A stretch of 64,000 nt of DNA, taken from positions 2,914,001-2,978,000 of the forward strand of contig NZ_AP031497.1 in the NCBI RefSeq assembly GCF_042853465.1, read 5' to 3'. The notes below the pieces were generated by a model that saw nothing but the letters and a program-made list of their open reading frames with translations, was not told where the DNA came from and made no database searches. A program made the position numbers and the translations under genes. Positions 18,901 to 27,128 of the stretch are shown here, in pieces; position 1 is the stretch's first letter; every line of letters begins with the position of its first letter. This DNA comes from Simiduia litorea. GTDB lineage: Bacteria > Pseudomonadota > Gammaproteobacteria > Pseudomonadales > Cellvibrionaceae.

Positions 18901-19202
18901 CTATCATGCGGGTCATCTGGCTCCGAAAATTGCTGCAACGCTTCGTTGCTGGGATAGAAACGACCATAGTATTCATCGGTTAAATTGATTTGTAATGCGA
19001 CAAATTGCTGCATGACGCGAATGCTGGAAATTTGCCGATCTAAGAGCTTTATCTCCCTGTTGATTTCAGTAAGATAAAGATAAATAAGTACCATTAACGG
19101 TATGACAAGTACCACAGCGGCAATAAACAAACCAAAGCTCATGCGACTGATGCTGTGGTTGCTGGTTAGTTTTCTATCCCCGTCCATCAATGCTCGCTTC
19201 AT
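15909..19202 (-). CDS. Hybrid sensor histidine kinase with receiver and Hpt domains
   Basis: A 1097-residue inner-membrane phosphorelay protein. TM1 is at about residues 23-45 and TM2 at about 343-365, enclosing a large, mostly helical periplasmic sensor domain. HisKA follows with the phosphoacceptor in FLAAMSHEIRTPLN at about residue 434; then HATPase (N, G1 and G2 boxes are present, for example GTGLGLSISKRL). A poorly conserved receiver-like segment precedes a true receiver starting GRVLLVEDVYFN at about 812, with its Asp at about 870 in LILMDLHMPEMNG. The C-terminal Hpt has AHTLKGSAANLG, histidine at about 1031. It is divergent from a TonB receptor and YfiR-like gene; co-occurrence suggests one sensory module. 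No dedicated response regulator is adjacent. Confidence 0.92.
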   Translation of the reverse strand: MKRALMDGDRKLTSNHSISRMSFGLFIAAVVLVIPLMVLIYLYLTEINREIKLLDRQISSIRVMQQFVALQINLTDEYYGRFYPSNEALQQFSEPDDPHDSYQSRAQPIALLNTQFAELEQDLSQYFKGDLRAWPVIRSQMTAFWDEEVWSACFKKVQVVDAPINEFVADLFMVSNLGLSSSEQIRIAAHLLFVGVGKSKFSLFNVSEQLALLVFSPPSDSMDDDILALDSAIEKLYSLPLSLREKEALGHSEFMSAESVAEDLQFNDLLEMSKRLLEKKRRLLFIGALDSEMSDMGLAVEIETLRGLVWDRFNSHNRVQIQLARFLESELQLERDSVYSWRNLMLLVVLSLMAFGVVLGTYIIANIRIAQEQLGNHNVSLEETVKTRTQEIVSAKNQAEQLNRILGKQTQISSELARKAEMANSAKSLFLAAMSHEIRTPLNAVLGGANILAKSELSQRQKSILNLIAQSGKTLLDLINEILDFSKIEADQLHLESTPFDLEQCVVDVISMFSLKAKEKDIYLRLFFDSRVEGAWIGDPLRVKQIIINLLSNAIKFTHVGGVSVRVSLSDKGEVVFGVHDTGIGVKSDQLKVLFEAFVQSDSSTTRKYGGTGLGLSISKRLAVLHGGDISVESTFGRGSSFLLSLPLERSGPQADVEVLEGVGVFLLSSNPELERQLRQWCNNLQVFEDINQLVIYLDDLNEQSELNVVIVAESSALIHHHDQWVQEVAHRDVKHLTFPWVLLTSQDAIDCEESLQIAEELRALDANIQMPLLGKGLLIRQAIRRAYKDPKSTHENWVESSSVAPARFYTGRVLLVEDVYFNRVIARELLESFGLIVDCVENGVQAVDFMEAVYKLPGKDELPIKLILMDLHMPEMNGLDATRRIREIEKRMCLAPISIVAMTADVLVETREDIVQAGMNGYLPKPFEETDLHEILSSHFNVLDLDAIESTVAVSVVQDKDTACQRSAMNNLCQTDVEVFDGDALSTRLRGRADRVAELAMSFLSGLPSVVENIKGLLDHADYQNLVFAAHTLKGSAANLGAIQLQNASAQIERLSKQLSSEETEMDLASLRAIADGLDDMVAALELAVNRYLGRS

Positions 19203-19408
19203 GCCAATATATTAATATCCTTAGGCGCTTATTCGCTTAGTATCGCTAAAATTAAGCCACACTTCAGTATTATGGCTTTATCAATCCTAGCATCGGTCAA
19301 AAATCAACCTATATTCAATCAATAATCGTGCTCAATCGAGTCAAAGGACTCACATAGCGACTACACTTGCAGATTAATAGATTAGTTGAAGGCAAGACGG
19401 TTTACCTG

Positions 19409-21748
19409 ATGAAATCGCACATCATTACTTACTTATCCCTCACCTTAGCAGCTTTACTTTGGAGCGTGACAACTCAGGCTCAATCGACAAGCAATGATCT
19501 CGATGACATGTCGCTCGAGGAGCTACTCAATCAGCGCACGGCCCTGCATAACAGTACCAAAACTGGGTCTGCTGTTCCCGAGGCGCTAAGGGATGCGCCG
19601 GCAGCAATGGTAATAGTTAGTGCTCAGCAAATAGAGCGTCGTGGCTACGATAGCCTTGATGACCTTGTCCTCGATCTACCCGGCTTCGACACGGTAGTAA
19701 CGAATGGCACAATGCAAGTGGTTTCATACCAGCGAGGCTACCGGACGCCTTGGACCCAGAGAACCTTAGTGTTGATTAATGGTCGAGTCGATAATCACCT
19801 ATGGAATCACTCGGCGCAGCTATCTCGCCAGTACCCGATTAACAGCATTGAGCGAGTTGAGGTTCTATACGGCCCCTCTGGAGCAGTTTACGGCCCCAAT
19901 GCCTTTCTCGGCGTGATCAATATTATTACTAAGAGTGGTGTTGCGGTTGAGCCCAATAGCACAGCGGTTTCGGCGGGCTTATATACGGGCAGCTTCAATA
20001 GCCGAGCGATCGATCTTAACGTGCGGGGAAACTATGGCGATATTGGCTTCAGCGTCGGTGGGCGCATTTTTACCAGCGATGAACCAAACATTAATGACTA
20101 TAGCGAGTGGGGCTATACAAACCCAGCATTGCTCTCAGACCCCATTATCTGGGGCAATGGTATTGGCTTAGGCATAGACCCAGCAACGGGTAACGCAAGT
20201 CCTGCCGGTGATGTCAATGTTGATGGACAGGTGCAAGACGGTGAAAAAGTCAGAGGCAGGGCTGTTGGCGCCTATTATGACCCATCAGATAACCGCAGTA
20301 TTTTTGCTGAGATTAGTTTAAGCAATTGGACATTAGGCGCTACCTATTGGGCGACGGACGAAGCCTATGGCCCCTATTATTCATTTGCCGACGGACAACC
20401 TAATGGCCACTGGGTGCACACCTCTGGGCAGGTGTATTTAAACAACAGATTCAATTTCAGTGAACAAACTCAGCTATCGACCGATCTTGTTTACCGCGAA
20501 AATCGCGTGGGCGGCGACTGGATGGAATCATTTGACAACAACGTAAGCCTCTCAGAATGGAATAATTTCAGCTCCGCTTGGCGTTTTGAACAACAGTTAA
20601 ATCACACCATTAACGAAAATTTCACTACCCGTTTCGGCATTAAATATGAACAGAAACAGCTCGCGAGGCTCTACGAAACTTGCAACTATTTCGACGGCCT
20701 CGGCTTGTGCCCTGCACAGGCTGCAAATTCAAGTGACGGCCTATCCTCAGATGGTAGTGGCGTACTTAACGCCGCGGATATTAGTTCGCTAAACCCCAGC
20801 CCCCTGTCACCATCGGTAGGCAAACGATCAACCCCAAAAGGTAACCTTACTCGCACCATTGACCAAGGTGTATTTGGCCAATTTATTTACGACATGGGTA
20901 AATGGCGCGTTAATGCCGGCTTGCGCTGGGACAAAAACAGCGAATATGGCAGTGACATAAATCCCCGTATTGCAACTATTTATCACCACACGCCGGCCAC
21001 CACCTTTAAACTTGTATACGGCGAAGCTTTTCAAGAACCCTCGCCGAAAGAACTCTACGGCGAATATAGCGGTCGCGACGCCAATCAATCCTTACGCCCG
21101 GAAAAAGCGCGCAATCTAGAATTTATTGCCATCCATCAAGGAAAGTATATTCTGCACGATCTATCTCTGTTTGCAGCGCAATACGCCAACGTCATTGCCG
21201 GCTCAGAAAATGTAGGCAGCAGGGATATCCAAGGCTTCGAATACCGAGGTGACATACGGCTCAATAATCCGCTCGCCAATTCAGCCGATATTACCAGTAA
21301 ACTTTACTACACCTATACCCATGCTTTAGCTGAACAACAATACGACAACGATCAAGACGCTTGGGTAAAACATACAGATACACAAGGCGATATTGCACCC
21401 CATAAAATAACCCTCATCGTCAACCTGCCCATTCAGCAACATTGGAATTTTAATCTTCGCGGTAACTGGGTATCGGCACGCGAACTTTTTTCACAAAATC
21501 CCTTGCGCGATCAGGATATTAAGGCGAAATCCTTTTTTAAATTGGACGGCAACCTAGTGCTTAAGGTGGATCAATGGCGCCTAGGCTTAAAAGTCGAAAA
21601 CATACTAGGCGAAGATTACTTAATGCCTGGTGTGGAGAGCGCATCGAGCGGCAACGATTTCACCATTGATGCCGACGGCTTTCCAAACTCAATGCTTGCG
21701 CAAGTAAAAAAACCAACATTTACCTTTAGTATGAGTGTAGAGCTCTAG
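19409..21748 (+). CDS. TonB-dependent outer-membrane receptor
   Basis: A 779-residue outer-membrane receptor. A signal peptide (MKSHIITYLSLTLAALL... to TTQA) precedes the mature start QSTSND. The plug domain is clear: EALRDAPAAMVIVSAQQIERRGY, then TLVLINGR and the barrel entry IERVEVLYGPSGAVYGPNA (quoted in part). The C-terminal strand ends TFSMSVEL. Two surface loops carry calcium-loop-like acid clusters (D268-E279 and D448-D457). No N-terminal STN/anti-sigma signalling domain is visible. ATG 19409 gives the signal peptide; the frame extends 14 codons further. The YfiR-like gene follows after 2 bases. The ligand is unknown. Confidence 0.92.
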   Translation: MKSHIITYLSLTLAALLWSVTTQAQSTSNDLDDMSLEELLNQRTALHNSTKTGSAVPEALRDAPAAMVIVSAQQIERRGYDSLDDLVLDLPGFDTVVTNGTMQVVSYQRGYRTPWTQRTLVLINGRVDNHLWNHSAQLSRQYPINSIERVEVLYGPSGAVYGPNAFLGVINIITKSGVAVEPNSTAVSAGLYTGSFNSRAIDLNVRGNYGDIGFSVGGRIFTSDEPNINDYSEWGYTNPALLSDPIIWGNGIGLGIDPATGNASPAGDVNVDGQVQDGEKVRGRAVGAYYDPSDNRSIFAEISLSNWTLGATYWATDEAYGPYYSFADGQPNGHWVHTSGQVYLNNRFNFSEQTQLSTDLVYRENRVGGDWMESFDNNVSLSEWNNFSSAWRFEQQLNHTINENFTTRFGIKYEQKQLARLYETCNYFDGLGLCPAQAANSSDGLSSDGSGVLNAADISSLNPSPLSPSVGKRSTPKGNLTRTIDQGVFGQFIYDMGKWRVNAGLRWDKNSEYGSDINPRIATIYHHTPATTFKLVYGEAFQEPSPKELYGEYSGRDANQSLRPEKARNLEFIAIHQGKYILHDLSLFAAQYANVIAGSENVGSRDIQGFEYRGDIRLNNPLANSADITSKLYYTYTHALAEQQYDNDQDAWVKHTDTQGDIAPHKITLIVNLPIQQHWNFNLRGNWVSARELFSQNPLRDQDIKAKSFFKLDGNLVLKVDQWRLGLKVENILGEDYLMPGVESASSGNDFTIDADGFPNSMLAQVKKPTFTFSMSVEL

Positions 21749-21750
21749 TC

Positions 21751-22272
21751 ATGCGCAAACATTCATCCGTTAACCTAACGCGAATACTAGCGGCTCTACT
21801 TGTAAGCTTACTGCTAATATCGCAGGCGCATGCAAAACCCTTACCCACGCAAATGACCGGCGCTATCATATTAAAATTAATGCAGCTCGAAGCGAGATCG
21901 GACGCACCGAGTGAGCTAAATATTTTAATCATCAACGACCCCGACCTCGTCAAATATCTACGCACAAAAGTAGGCGCCAAAATAGGAAACATGACCTTAG
22001 CAAAGGTGTGGCTAAATGTAGCCCCGAACCAAGAAACGCCCCATCTAATCTACCTCAACAGTAGTAAGCAGCTAGAAAAAACCATTGCCTATGCGAAAGA
22101 TATCAATGCATTAACGATCAGTAACGACATCTCTCAAGCGAAAAGCGGGGTGGTACTTTTCATTTACGATGATGAAGGCATGCCAGGTATAGCGATGAAT
22201 ATCGGCGCATCTAAACTCATGGGTTACAAGTGGGACCCTAAAATTCTCAAAATTTCTAGAGCCATTCAATAG
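21751..22272 (+). CDS. YfiR-like (DUF4154) periplasmic protein
   Basis: A 173-residue secreted protein. A signal peptide with a long hydrophobic core at about residues 10-25 ends in SQAHA. The C-terminal half has the DUF4154/YfiR pattern: VVLFIYDDEGMPGIAMNIGASKLMGYKW and a final helix KILKISRAI (first stretch quoted in part across two motifs). YfiR proteins sense periplasmic or redox signals and restrain a membrane output protein. It starts 2 bases after the TonB receptor stop, so it is certainly cotranscribed. The natural partner here may be the divergent hybrid kinase, whose periplasmic domain is the only adjacent candidate. Confidence 0.75.
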   Translation: MRKHSSVNLTRILAALLVSLLLISQAHAKPLPTQMTGAIILKLMQLEARSDAPSELNILIINDPDLVKYLRTKVGAKIGNMTLAKVWLNVAPNQETPHLIYLNSSKQLEKTIAYAKDINALTISNDISQAKSGVVLFIYDDEGMPGIAMNIGASKLMGYKWDPKILKISRAIQ

Positions 22273-22284
22273 CACTCGAGTGTG

Positions 22285-23043
22285 TTAAGGCGCTGGTGTA
22301 GGCAATTTACCGCCCACTAAAAAATCCTTGCGAGAAAATTCAAAGGACTTACGCCCTTGAATGAGACCAGGCCCCGCCAAATAACGCACAGAGTCGGCCG
22401 AAGCGTGACAGGTCCAGGCTTGAAATTTTTGTGGTTGACTCGCGGCAAATACGCTGGAATCGAAAACACCACCGTTTAAAGCGCTAGACCTATTATCCCG
22501 AGCCGATAAATAAACAAAAATTTGTACGCCAGCGGCCCGCATTGCAGCACCCAACTGCTGCGCCACCTGATAATTATCCGCCGAGCGTAATTCTGCACTG
22601 TATTGAGCAAAGGGGGCAATGGCTAAGTTGATACCGCGACTGCCGTGAGCGCGAACATTAAAACTTGTGTGTTGAGACACCACCGCTTTCGCAAAAGGTT
22701 CCGCAAGGCCGCTTAAAAATACGAACCGGTAAAAAGCACATTCAGCAAACGCTGTTTCAATATTGAGCGAACCATAGAATAAAGAGGGTTCATGAGTCGC
22801 GCCGAATCGACTCCCCCACTTTAACGGTGGGTAACGGAAGGGGCTAGCCAATAGATAGTGTAACTGTGGATGCAATTTACCCGGTTTAGAGCTTTCCAGT
22901 AGCTCCTCAAGGACTTGCTGCTCCTCTAACCCATCGACTAAAGAAAGGGTTGCAATACCCTCCTGCGATTCAACCACTCTCACTAATTCGGCAGTAAGTG
23001 GGCCTACTGACTGGACTCCCTGCACTAGATTCCATACATCCAT
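22285..23043 (-). CDS. RES-domain toxin of a RES-Xre module
   Basis: A 252-residue protein with the RES domain. The region PPLKWGSRFGA carries the conserved Arg, SLFYGSLNIETAFAECAFYR the conserved Tyr and Glu, and a later AQYSAELRS and GVFDSSVFA supply the other family positions. RES toxins degrade NAD+ (phosphorolysis) or ADP-ribosylate targets, and an Xre-type antitoxin neutralises them. ATG 23043 was chosen because it overlaps the antitoxin stop (TGATG), the usual coupling in this family; the frame is open 38 codons further inside the antitoxin gene. It is a little longer than typical RES toxins owing to an N-terminal helical extension. Confidence 0.85.
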   Translation of the reverse strand: MDVWNLVQGVQSVGPLTAELVRVVESQEGIATLSLVDGLEEQQVLEELLESSKPGKLHPQLHYLLASPFRYPPLKWGSRFGATHEPSLFYGSLNIETAFAECAFYRFVFLSGLAEPFAKAVVSQHTSFNVRAHGSRGINLAIAPFAQYSAELRSADNYQVAQQLGAAMRAAGVQIFVYLSARDNRSSALNGGVFDSSVFAASQPQKFQAWTCHASADSVRYLAGPGLIQGRKSFEFSRKDFLVGGKLPTPAP

Positions 23044-23414
23044 CAAACACGCCCGCGCATAGCGTCCAAATACGAGACCACAGATACCAAACCTTGCACG
23101 CTGGTTAACATATTCCGAGGCGTATCGCTCAAATGTACATTTAAAGTGTTGAGCCAATGCTGCATTTGGCTGTGACTACCACCAACCAATGCGAACAACC
23201 CTCGATAGACGCGCACCAACAATAGAGCCAACTCGCCCTCTTTAGTACTTGGCGCTAACACGCCTTTATCAAAAATCCGACCAATAGTGGTTCGGTCTTT
23301 ACCGATAACACGCCCCAGCTCTTCGTTACTTAACCCCAGTGCCTGCTGAGTATTCAATAGCGCTTTGCACAGCACCTCGGACGGATCGGGTTGGCTTTTC
23401 TGTAAAGCGGACAT
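23043..23414 (-). CDS. Xre/MbcA/ParS-type antitoxin (DUF2384)
   Basis: A 123-residue DNA-binding antitoxin. An Xre-like helix-turn-helix (LGLSNEELGRVIGKDRTTIGRI) is followed by the DUF2384 toxin-binding part with the motif HWLNTLNVHLSDTPRNML, where the family usually has a P..L/M pattern. It overlaps the toxin start by one base. ATG 23414 is preferred over upstream TTG 23429 and ATG 23426 because GGGG lies about 8 bases before it. A palindrome at 23482-23493 is a candidate autoregulatory site. Confidence 0.85.
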   Translation of the reverse strand: MSALQKSQPDPSEVLCKALLNTQQALGLSNEELGRVIGKDRTTIGRIFDKGVLAPSTKEGELALLLVRVYRGLFALVGGSHSQMQHWLNTLNVHLSDTPRNMLTSVQGLVSVVSYLDAMRGRV

Positions 23415-23481
23415 GACGAGCCCCATCAAACATATGAAGCCTTAGCATAACCAAAACAAACGCACAAATAAAGAACATTTA

Positions 23482-23493
23482 GTGCATTTGCAC
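23482..23493. promoter_or_regulatory. Palindrome upstream of the RES-Xre operon, candidate operator
   Basis: GTGCA and TGCAC form a palindrome around TT, 68 bases before the antitoxin start. Antitoxins of this family usually repress their own promoter by binding palindromes. The match to Xre is inferred from position only. Confidence 0.45.
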
Positions 23494-23517
23494 GAACCCA
23501 TACTATTCAAGCGAGAT

Positions 23518-24810
23518 TCAGTAGTCAGCCAGTCTCGCCATCAACAATGCCGCTCTCGCCGCTAGGCTTACCAACGTATCCATATCAGCCGTCTCTTGGT
23601 CGGTATGGCCACCAGCGCCCATCAAACCCAAGCCATCAAGAGCCATGTTAACGTGGTTGGCTACAAATGAAATATCGGCAGCGCCAGCCTTACGTGGATC
23701 AACCGCTCGCACTGGCCCGTAACCCAGATCTTCACTCGCTCGACTATAAAGCGCCAGTAACCGCTTATTGCCCTCGGTAGGCGCCATGGGCGGGTAGCGA
23801 TCCTCGTAACTAAAAGTGGTATGCGTATGGGGCAAGCTGTCGGCAGCAATCTTAGCCATAGCGATCCAAGCCTGTTGTTGTTGCTCGGCTGAGATAGCGC
23901 GTAAATCTCCAGTTACCCTAGCCTCGGCCGCTATGACGTTGGCTTTACCAAACGCCTTACCCCGCCCATCGCTCGCTAATCCGGTATCGGTGCCAGCAAC
24001 CACAACGCCCGGGTTAAAGGTGAGCAAGGTCTGGCCGGATAAGGACTGCCGAAAGCCGTTCAACACCCGCGCCATCTCAAAAATGGCCCCATCACCCACG
24101 TCTGGTTGAAATATTTGCGAGGAGTGCGCGGGTCGCCCCTGCACCGTCAGTGCCCAATTTGCCGAACTGCGACGAGCAATGACCGCCGTTTCTGGGTTGC
24201 TATCACCATCCTCAAAGCCCAAGGCGATATCGGCCCAGTCACCGGCCTCAACCAGCGCCTGGGTGGCCAGGCTCATTGGTGTGCCACGGCTTTCTTCATC
24301 GCCGGTTAATACCACGCGTAGCTGCAAGCGATCGAGCACACCGGCGGCTTTTAATGCCTTAATTGCCAGCAACATCACAACATCACCGCCTTTCATATCG
24401 GTAATACCTGGGCCGCGCACGTAGCGCTCATCTACCGGTTGATAACGTTGAAACTCACTGTCTTGAGCAAAGACTGTGTCTAGATGGCCAATTAATAGTA
24501 ACTTCGGACCAACCTTGCCGTATTCTGCAACCAGATGCCCTGCTCGATTAAAGCTTTTGCCATCCAGCCAAGTCACTTGAAAACCGAGCGCCTTAAACTC
24601 CGGAGCAAACACATCAGCCACGGCTTTCACACCGGCAGCATTATCGGTGCCACTATTGATGTTTACGACTCGCTCCAACAATTGAGTTCCGTAGGTTTTT
24701 TCCGCTGTCACAGAGGCCATTATGTGCTTAACAAGATCCTGTTCATCAGCGGCGTAGCTGGCGCTAGTCACCAACCATAAAAAGAACAACCACGTGGCTT
24801 TTACATTCAT
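23518..24810 (-). CDS. Secreted M20 family metallopeptidase (carboxypeptidase G2-like)
   Basis: A 430-residue zinc peptidase of the M20 family. A signal peptide (MNVKATWLFFLWLV...SYA) directs it to the periplasm. Zinc-site motifs are in order: IGHLDTVF (His, with catalytic Asp 2 residues on), GPGITDMKGG (bridging Asp), LTGDEESRG (catalytic and metal Glu) and, at the C-terminal end, GAGGHTDQE (His). This order matches glutamate carboxypeptidase/carboxypeptidase G2-like enzymes, which remove C-terminal Glu. ATG 24810 was chosen for the signal peptide; the frame is open 13 codons further. It is a separate unit between the TA pair and the hotdog gene. Confidence 0.88.
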   Translation of the reverse strand: MNVKATWLFFLWLVTSASYAADEQDLVKHIMASVTAEKTYGTQLLERVVNINSGTDNAAGVKAVADVFAPEFKALGFQVTWLDGKSFNRAGHLVAEYGKVGPKLLLIGHLDTVFAQDSEFQRYQPVDERYVRGPGITDMKGGDVVMLLAIKALKAAGVLDRLQLRVVLTGDEESRGTPMSLATQALVEAGDWADIALGFEDGDSNPETAVIARRSSANWALTVQGRPAHSSQIFQPDVGDGAIFEMARVLNGFRQSLSGQTLLTFNPGVVVAGTDTGLASDGRGKAFGKANVIAAEARVTGDLRAISAEQQQQAWIAMAKIAADSLPHTHTTFSYEDRYPPMAPTEGNKRLLALYSRASEDLGYGPVRAVDPRKAGAADISFVANHVNMALDGLGLMGAGGHTDQETADMDTLVSLAARAALLMARLADY

Positions 24811-24870
24811 TGTTGACTCCACAGAAAAAACGTTAACCAGCTTGATCACTGAAAAAGAACAACGGGCACA

Positions 24871-25320
24871 CTACATTTTCAGCTTGCGTCGAACATATAA
24901 CGTCTTCAAAACCTTGGCAACCAGTACGCCCTCCTCATCAATCACGTCAATTGAAAATTCGGGAAGATATTTATCACCTTGTTCGGTGTGGTGGCGTATG
25001 TCAGCCAAAGCCTCATCACTCACAGACATTTTGGCATGCACTCGACTTCGCCCTGGTTTGATGTATTCAATATGCGCAGCCTTATCCCAAACGATGTAAT
25101 CCGGCCCCAGTAGCTTAATCAACATAAGCATGTACTGCGGATCGACCATAGAGTACAAACTACCGCCGAAATGCGAACCCATATAGTTCTTGTTATACCA
25201 ACGCAACTTCAACTCAACATGGCATTCACGCCAATCCTTTGCCATGTAAGTGACTTTTACCCCGGCTCCTAAATAAGGCCCGTACCAATTTAATAACCGC
25301 CTGAGAACATCTGGTTTCAC
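24871..25320 (-). CDS. DUF4442 hotdog-fold protein (thioesterase-like)
   Basis: A 149-residue protein of the DUF4442 type. The hotdog core is seen in NYMGSHFGGSLYSMVDP (helix with an acidic residue) and the strands VELKLRWYNKN and IEYIKPGRSRVHAKM. The family is related to PaaI/YiiD thioesterases, but its substrate is not known. The start at 25320 is preceded by a T-rich sulP terminator on the same strand, so it has its own promoter. It runs toward the M20 gene with 60 bases between them. Confidence 0.8.
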   Translation of the reverse strand: MKPDVLRRLLNWYGPYLGAGVKVTYMAKDWRECHVELKLRWYNKNYMGSHFGGSLYSMVDPQYMLMLIKLLGPDYIVWDKAAHIEYIKPGRSRVHAKMSVSDEALADIRHHTEQGDKYLPEFSIDVIDEEGVLVAKVLKTLYVRRKLKM

Positions 25321-25346
25321 ACTCTACATCCTTAAAAATCGACAAT

Positions 25347-25372
25347 AAAAAAGCCGGCGAGCCGGCTTTCTT
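25347..25372 (-). terminator. Intrinsic terminator of the SulP gene
   Basis: On the minus strand AAAGCCGGC and GCCGGCTTT pair around two bases and are followed by a T run, starting 9 bases after the SulP stop. It is a strong stem of 9 bp. Confidence 0.85.
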
Positions 25373-25380
25373 ACTAGATA

Positions 25381-26943
25381 TTAAATTTCATTAGTAGCAA
25401 CCCGATAATTGGGGTCTTCCAATACATTGACCTCGCAGAGATTGCCCGCTTGGTGCAAAAGCGAGATGCAGTCTTTACTCAGATGCCTCAAATGCAGCGT
25501 TTTACCAGCAGCGCGGTATTTTTCCGCCAGCGAATCAATCGCTTCAATGGCCGAGTGATCAGCAACGCGAGAACGCTGAAACTCGATCACCACATGCTCG
25601 GGATCAGCGGCTGGATCAAACAACTCCTTAAAGTTCGCCACTGAACCGAAAAATATCGGCCCGCGCAATTCATACACCTTGTAACCTTGTTCATCAATAT
25701 AAGTATGTACGTGAATGTGTTTAGCGTGTTGCCAAGCAAATACCAGAGCCGACACTATGACACCGGCTATAACAGCAATTGCCAAGTCAAATATCACTGT
25801 AATAGCAGAAACCAAAATTAAAATCAGCGCATCGGAGCGCGGAATTTTCCGAATGATGCGCAGCGACGACCACTCGAAGGTGCCCAACACCACCATAAAC
25901 ATAATGCCAACCAAAGCGGCCAACGGAATCATCTCGATGTATTGCGCACCGAACAAAATAAACAACAGCAATACAACGGCAGCGCTGATACCGGAAAGCC
26001 GACCGCGACCACCGGAATTAATATTAATCATGCTCTGGCCAATCATCGCACAACCGCCCATACCACCGAAGAACCCGTTAACGGTATTCGCAATACCTTG
26101 ACCTAAGCACTCGCGATTTCCGCTGCCCCGTGTGTCCGTTATTTCGTCGATAAGCGACAACGTCAGTAAAGACTCGATCAAACCAATAGCGGCAATAATA
26201 ATGGCGTAAGGAAAAATAATAACCAAGGTATCCCACGTGAAGGGAACTGACGGGATTGCAAAACTGGGTAGCTCGCCTTTCAAGGTCGCCGTTGCTGCTT
26301 CTTCGGCCGGCAGCATGTCGCGAACAAAATCAATCACCGTGCGAGCTTCTAAATCTAATCCCAATACCGCTAGGGTTACGGCAATAATCGCCACCAAACC
26401 AGCCGGCACTGCCTGAGTAATTTTCGGCAGGAAGTGCATAATTGCCATCGTCACAGCAATCAAAATACCCATGGTATAAAGCATCTCACCTTGTAGCCAA
26501 TGCATGCTGCCATCATCGCCTTTCAACATGAACTGCCCCATTTGCGCAAGGAAGATCACGATGGCCAAACCATTCACGAAGCCCAACATAACGGGATATG
26601 GCACCATGCGAATGAACTTACCCAATTTCAGCACGCCAGCCAAAATTTGTAATAGTCCCGCCAGCACAACCATCGCAAATAAGTACTGTACGCCATGCTC
26701 GGCCACCAGCGATACCATCACTACCGCGGTGGCTCCTGTTGCGCCAGAAATCATCCCGGGCCGGCCGCCAAATACCGCGGTCAAAAGTCCCATCATAAAC
26801 GCCGCATACAAGCCGACCATTGGTTCAACGCCAGCAACAAAAGCAAAGGCCACCGCCTCTGGCACCAGCGCCAACGCAACCGTCATCCCAGACAACAGGT
26901 CGTTCTTGACGTTCGACTGAGCGCCATTAATAAGATTAAACAT
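25381..26943 (-). CDS. SulP family anion permease with STAS domain
   Basis: A 520-residue inner-membrane transporter with about 10 to 12 hydrophobic helices, beginning with the N-terminal family motif LVPEAVAFAFVAGVEPMVGLYAAF (shown here as the LVPEAVAFAF and GLYAAF blocks). TM3-like GGRPGMISGATGATAVV is the substrate-site signature. The C-terminal STAS domain (about 410-510) contains IEFQRSRVADHSAIEAID. SulP proteins move sulfate, bicarbonate or other anions. The substrate cannot be told; no sulfate-assimilation or carbonic-anhydrase gene is adjacent. The start has GGGG about 7 bases upstream. Confidence 0.93.
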   Translation of the reverse strand: MFNLINGAQSNVKNDLLSGMTVALALVPEAVAFAFVAGVEPMVGLYAAFMMGLLTAVFGGRPGMISGATGATAVVMVSLVAEHGVQYLFAMVVLAGLLQILAGVLKLGKFIRMVPYPVMLGFVNGLAIVIFLAQMGQFMLKGDDGSMHWLQGEMLYTMGILIAVTMAIMHFLPKITQAVPAGLVAIIAVTLAVLGLDLEARTVIDFVRDMLPAEEAATATLKGELPSFAIPSVPFTWDTLVIIFPYAIIIAAIGLIESLLTLSLIDEITDTRGSGNRECLGQGIANTVNGFFGGMGGCAMIGQSMININSGGRGRLSGISAAVVLLLFILFGAQYIEMIPLAALVGIMFMVVLGTFEWSSLRIIRKIPRSDALILILVSAITVIFDLAIAVIAGVIVSALVFAWQHAKHIHVHTYIDEQGYKVYELRGPIFFGSVANFKELFDPAADPEHVVIEFQRSRVADHSAIEAIDSLAEKYRAAGKTLHLRHLSKDCISLLHQAGNLCEVNVLEDPNYRVATNEI

Positions 26944-27128
26944 GGATTACCCCAAATAACGTAAGCATTAGCCTAGCAGCAGATCAATGACACCTAGCTT
27001 AAAACCAGGTTAATAAGCGCGCAGCCCCAACGAAATAATCGCAAAAAGGCTAACCGCACCCGCTTGAAAGGGCGCATATGCTAGCAGAAAAGCAGGCAAT
27101 AGACCACGGAGACACCTTGCCACAATGG

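Noticed and set aside
26504..26920. 138-codon plus-strand ORF opposite the SulP gene
   Set aside because: The translation is rich in Pro, Thr and Ala as expected for the antisense of transmembrane helices; no start signal.
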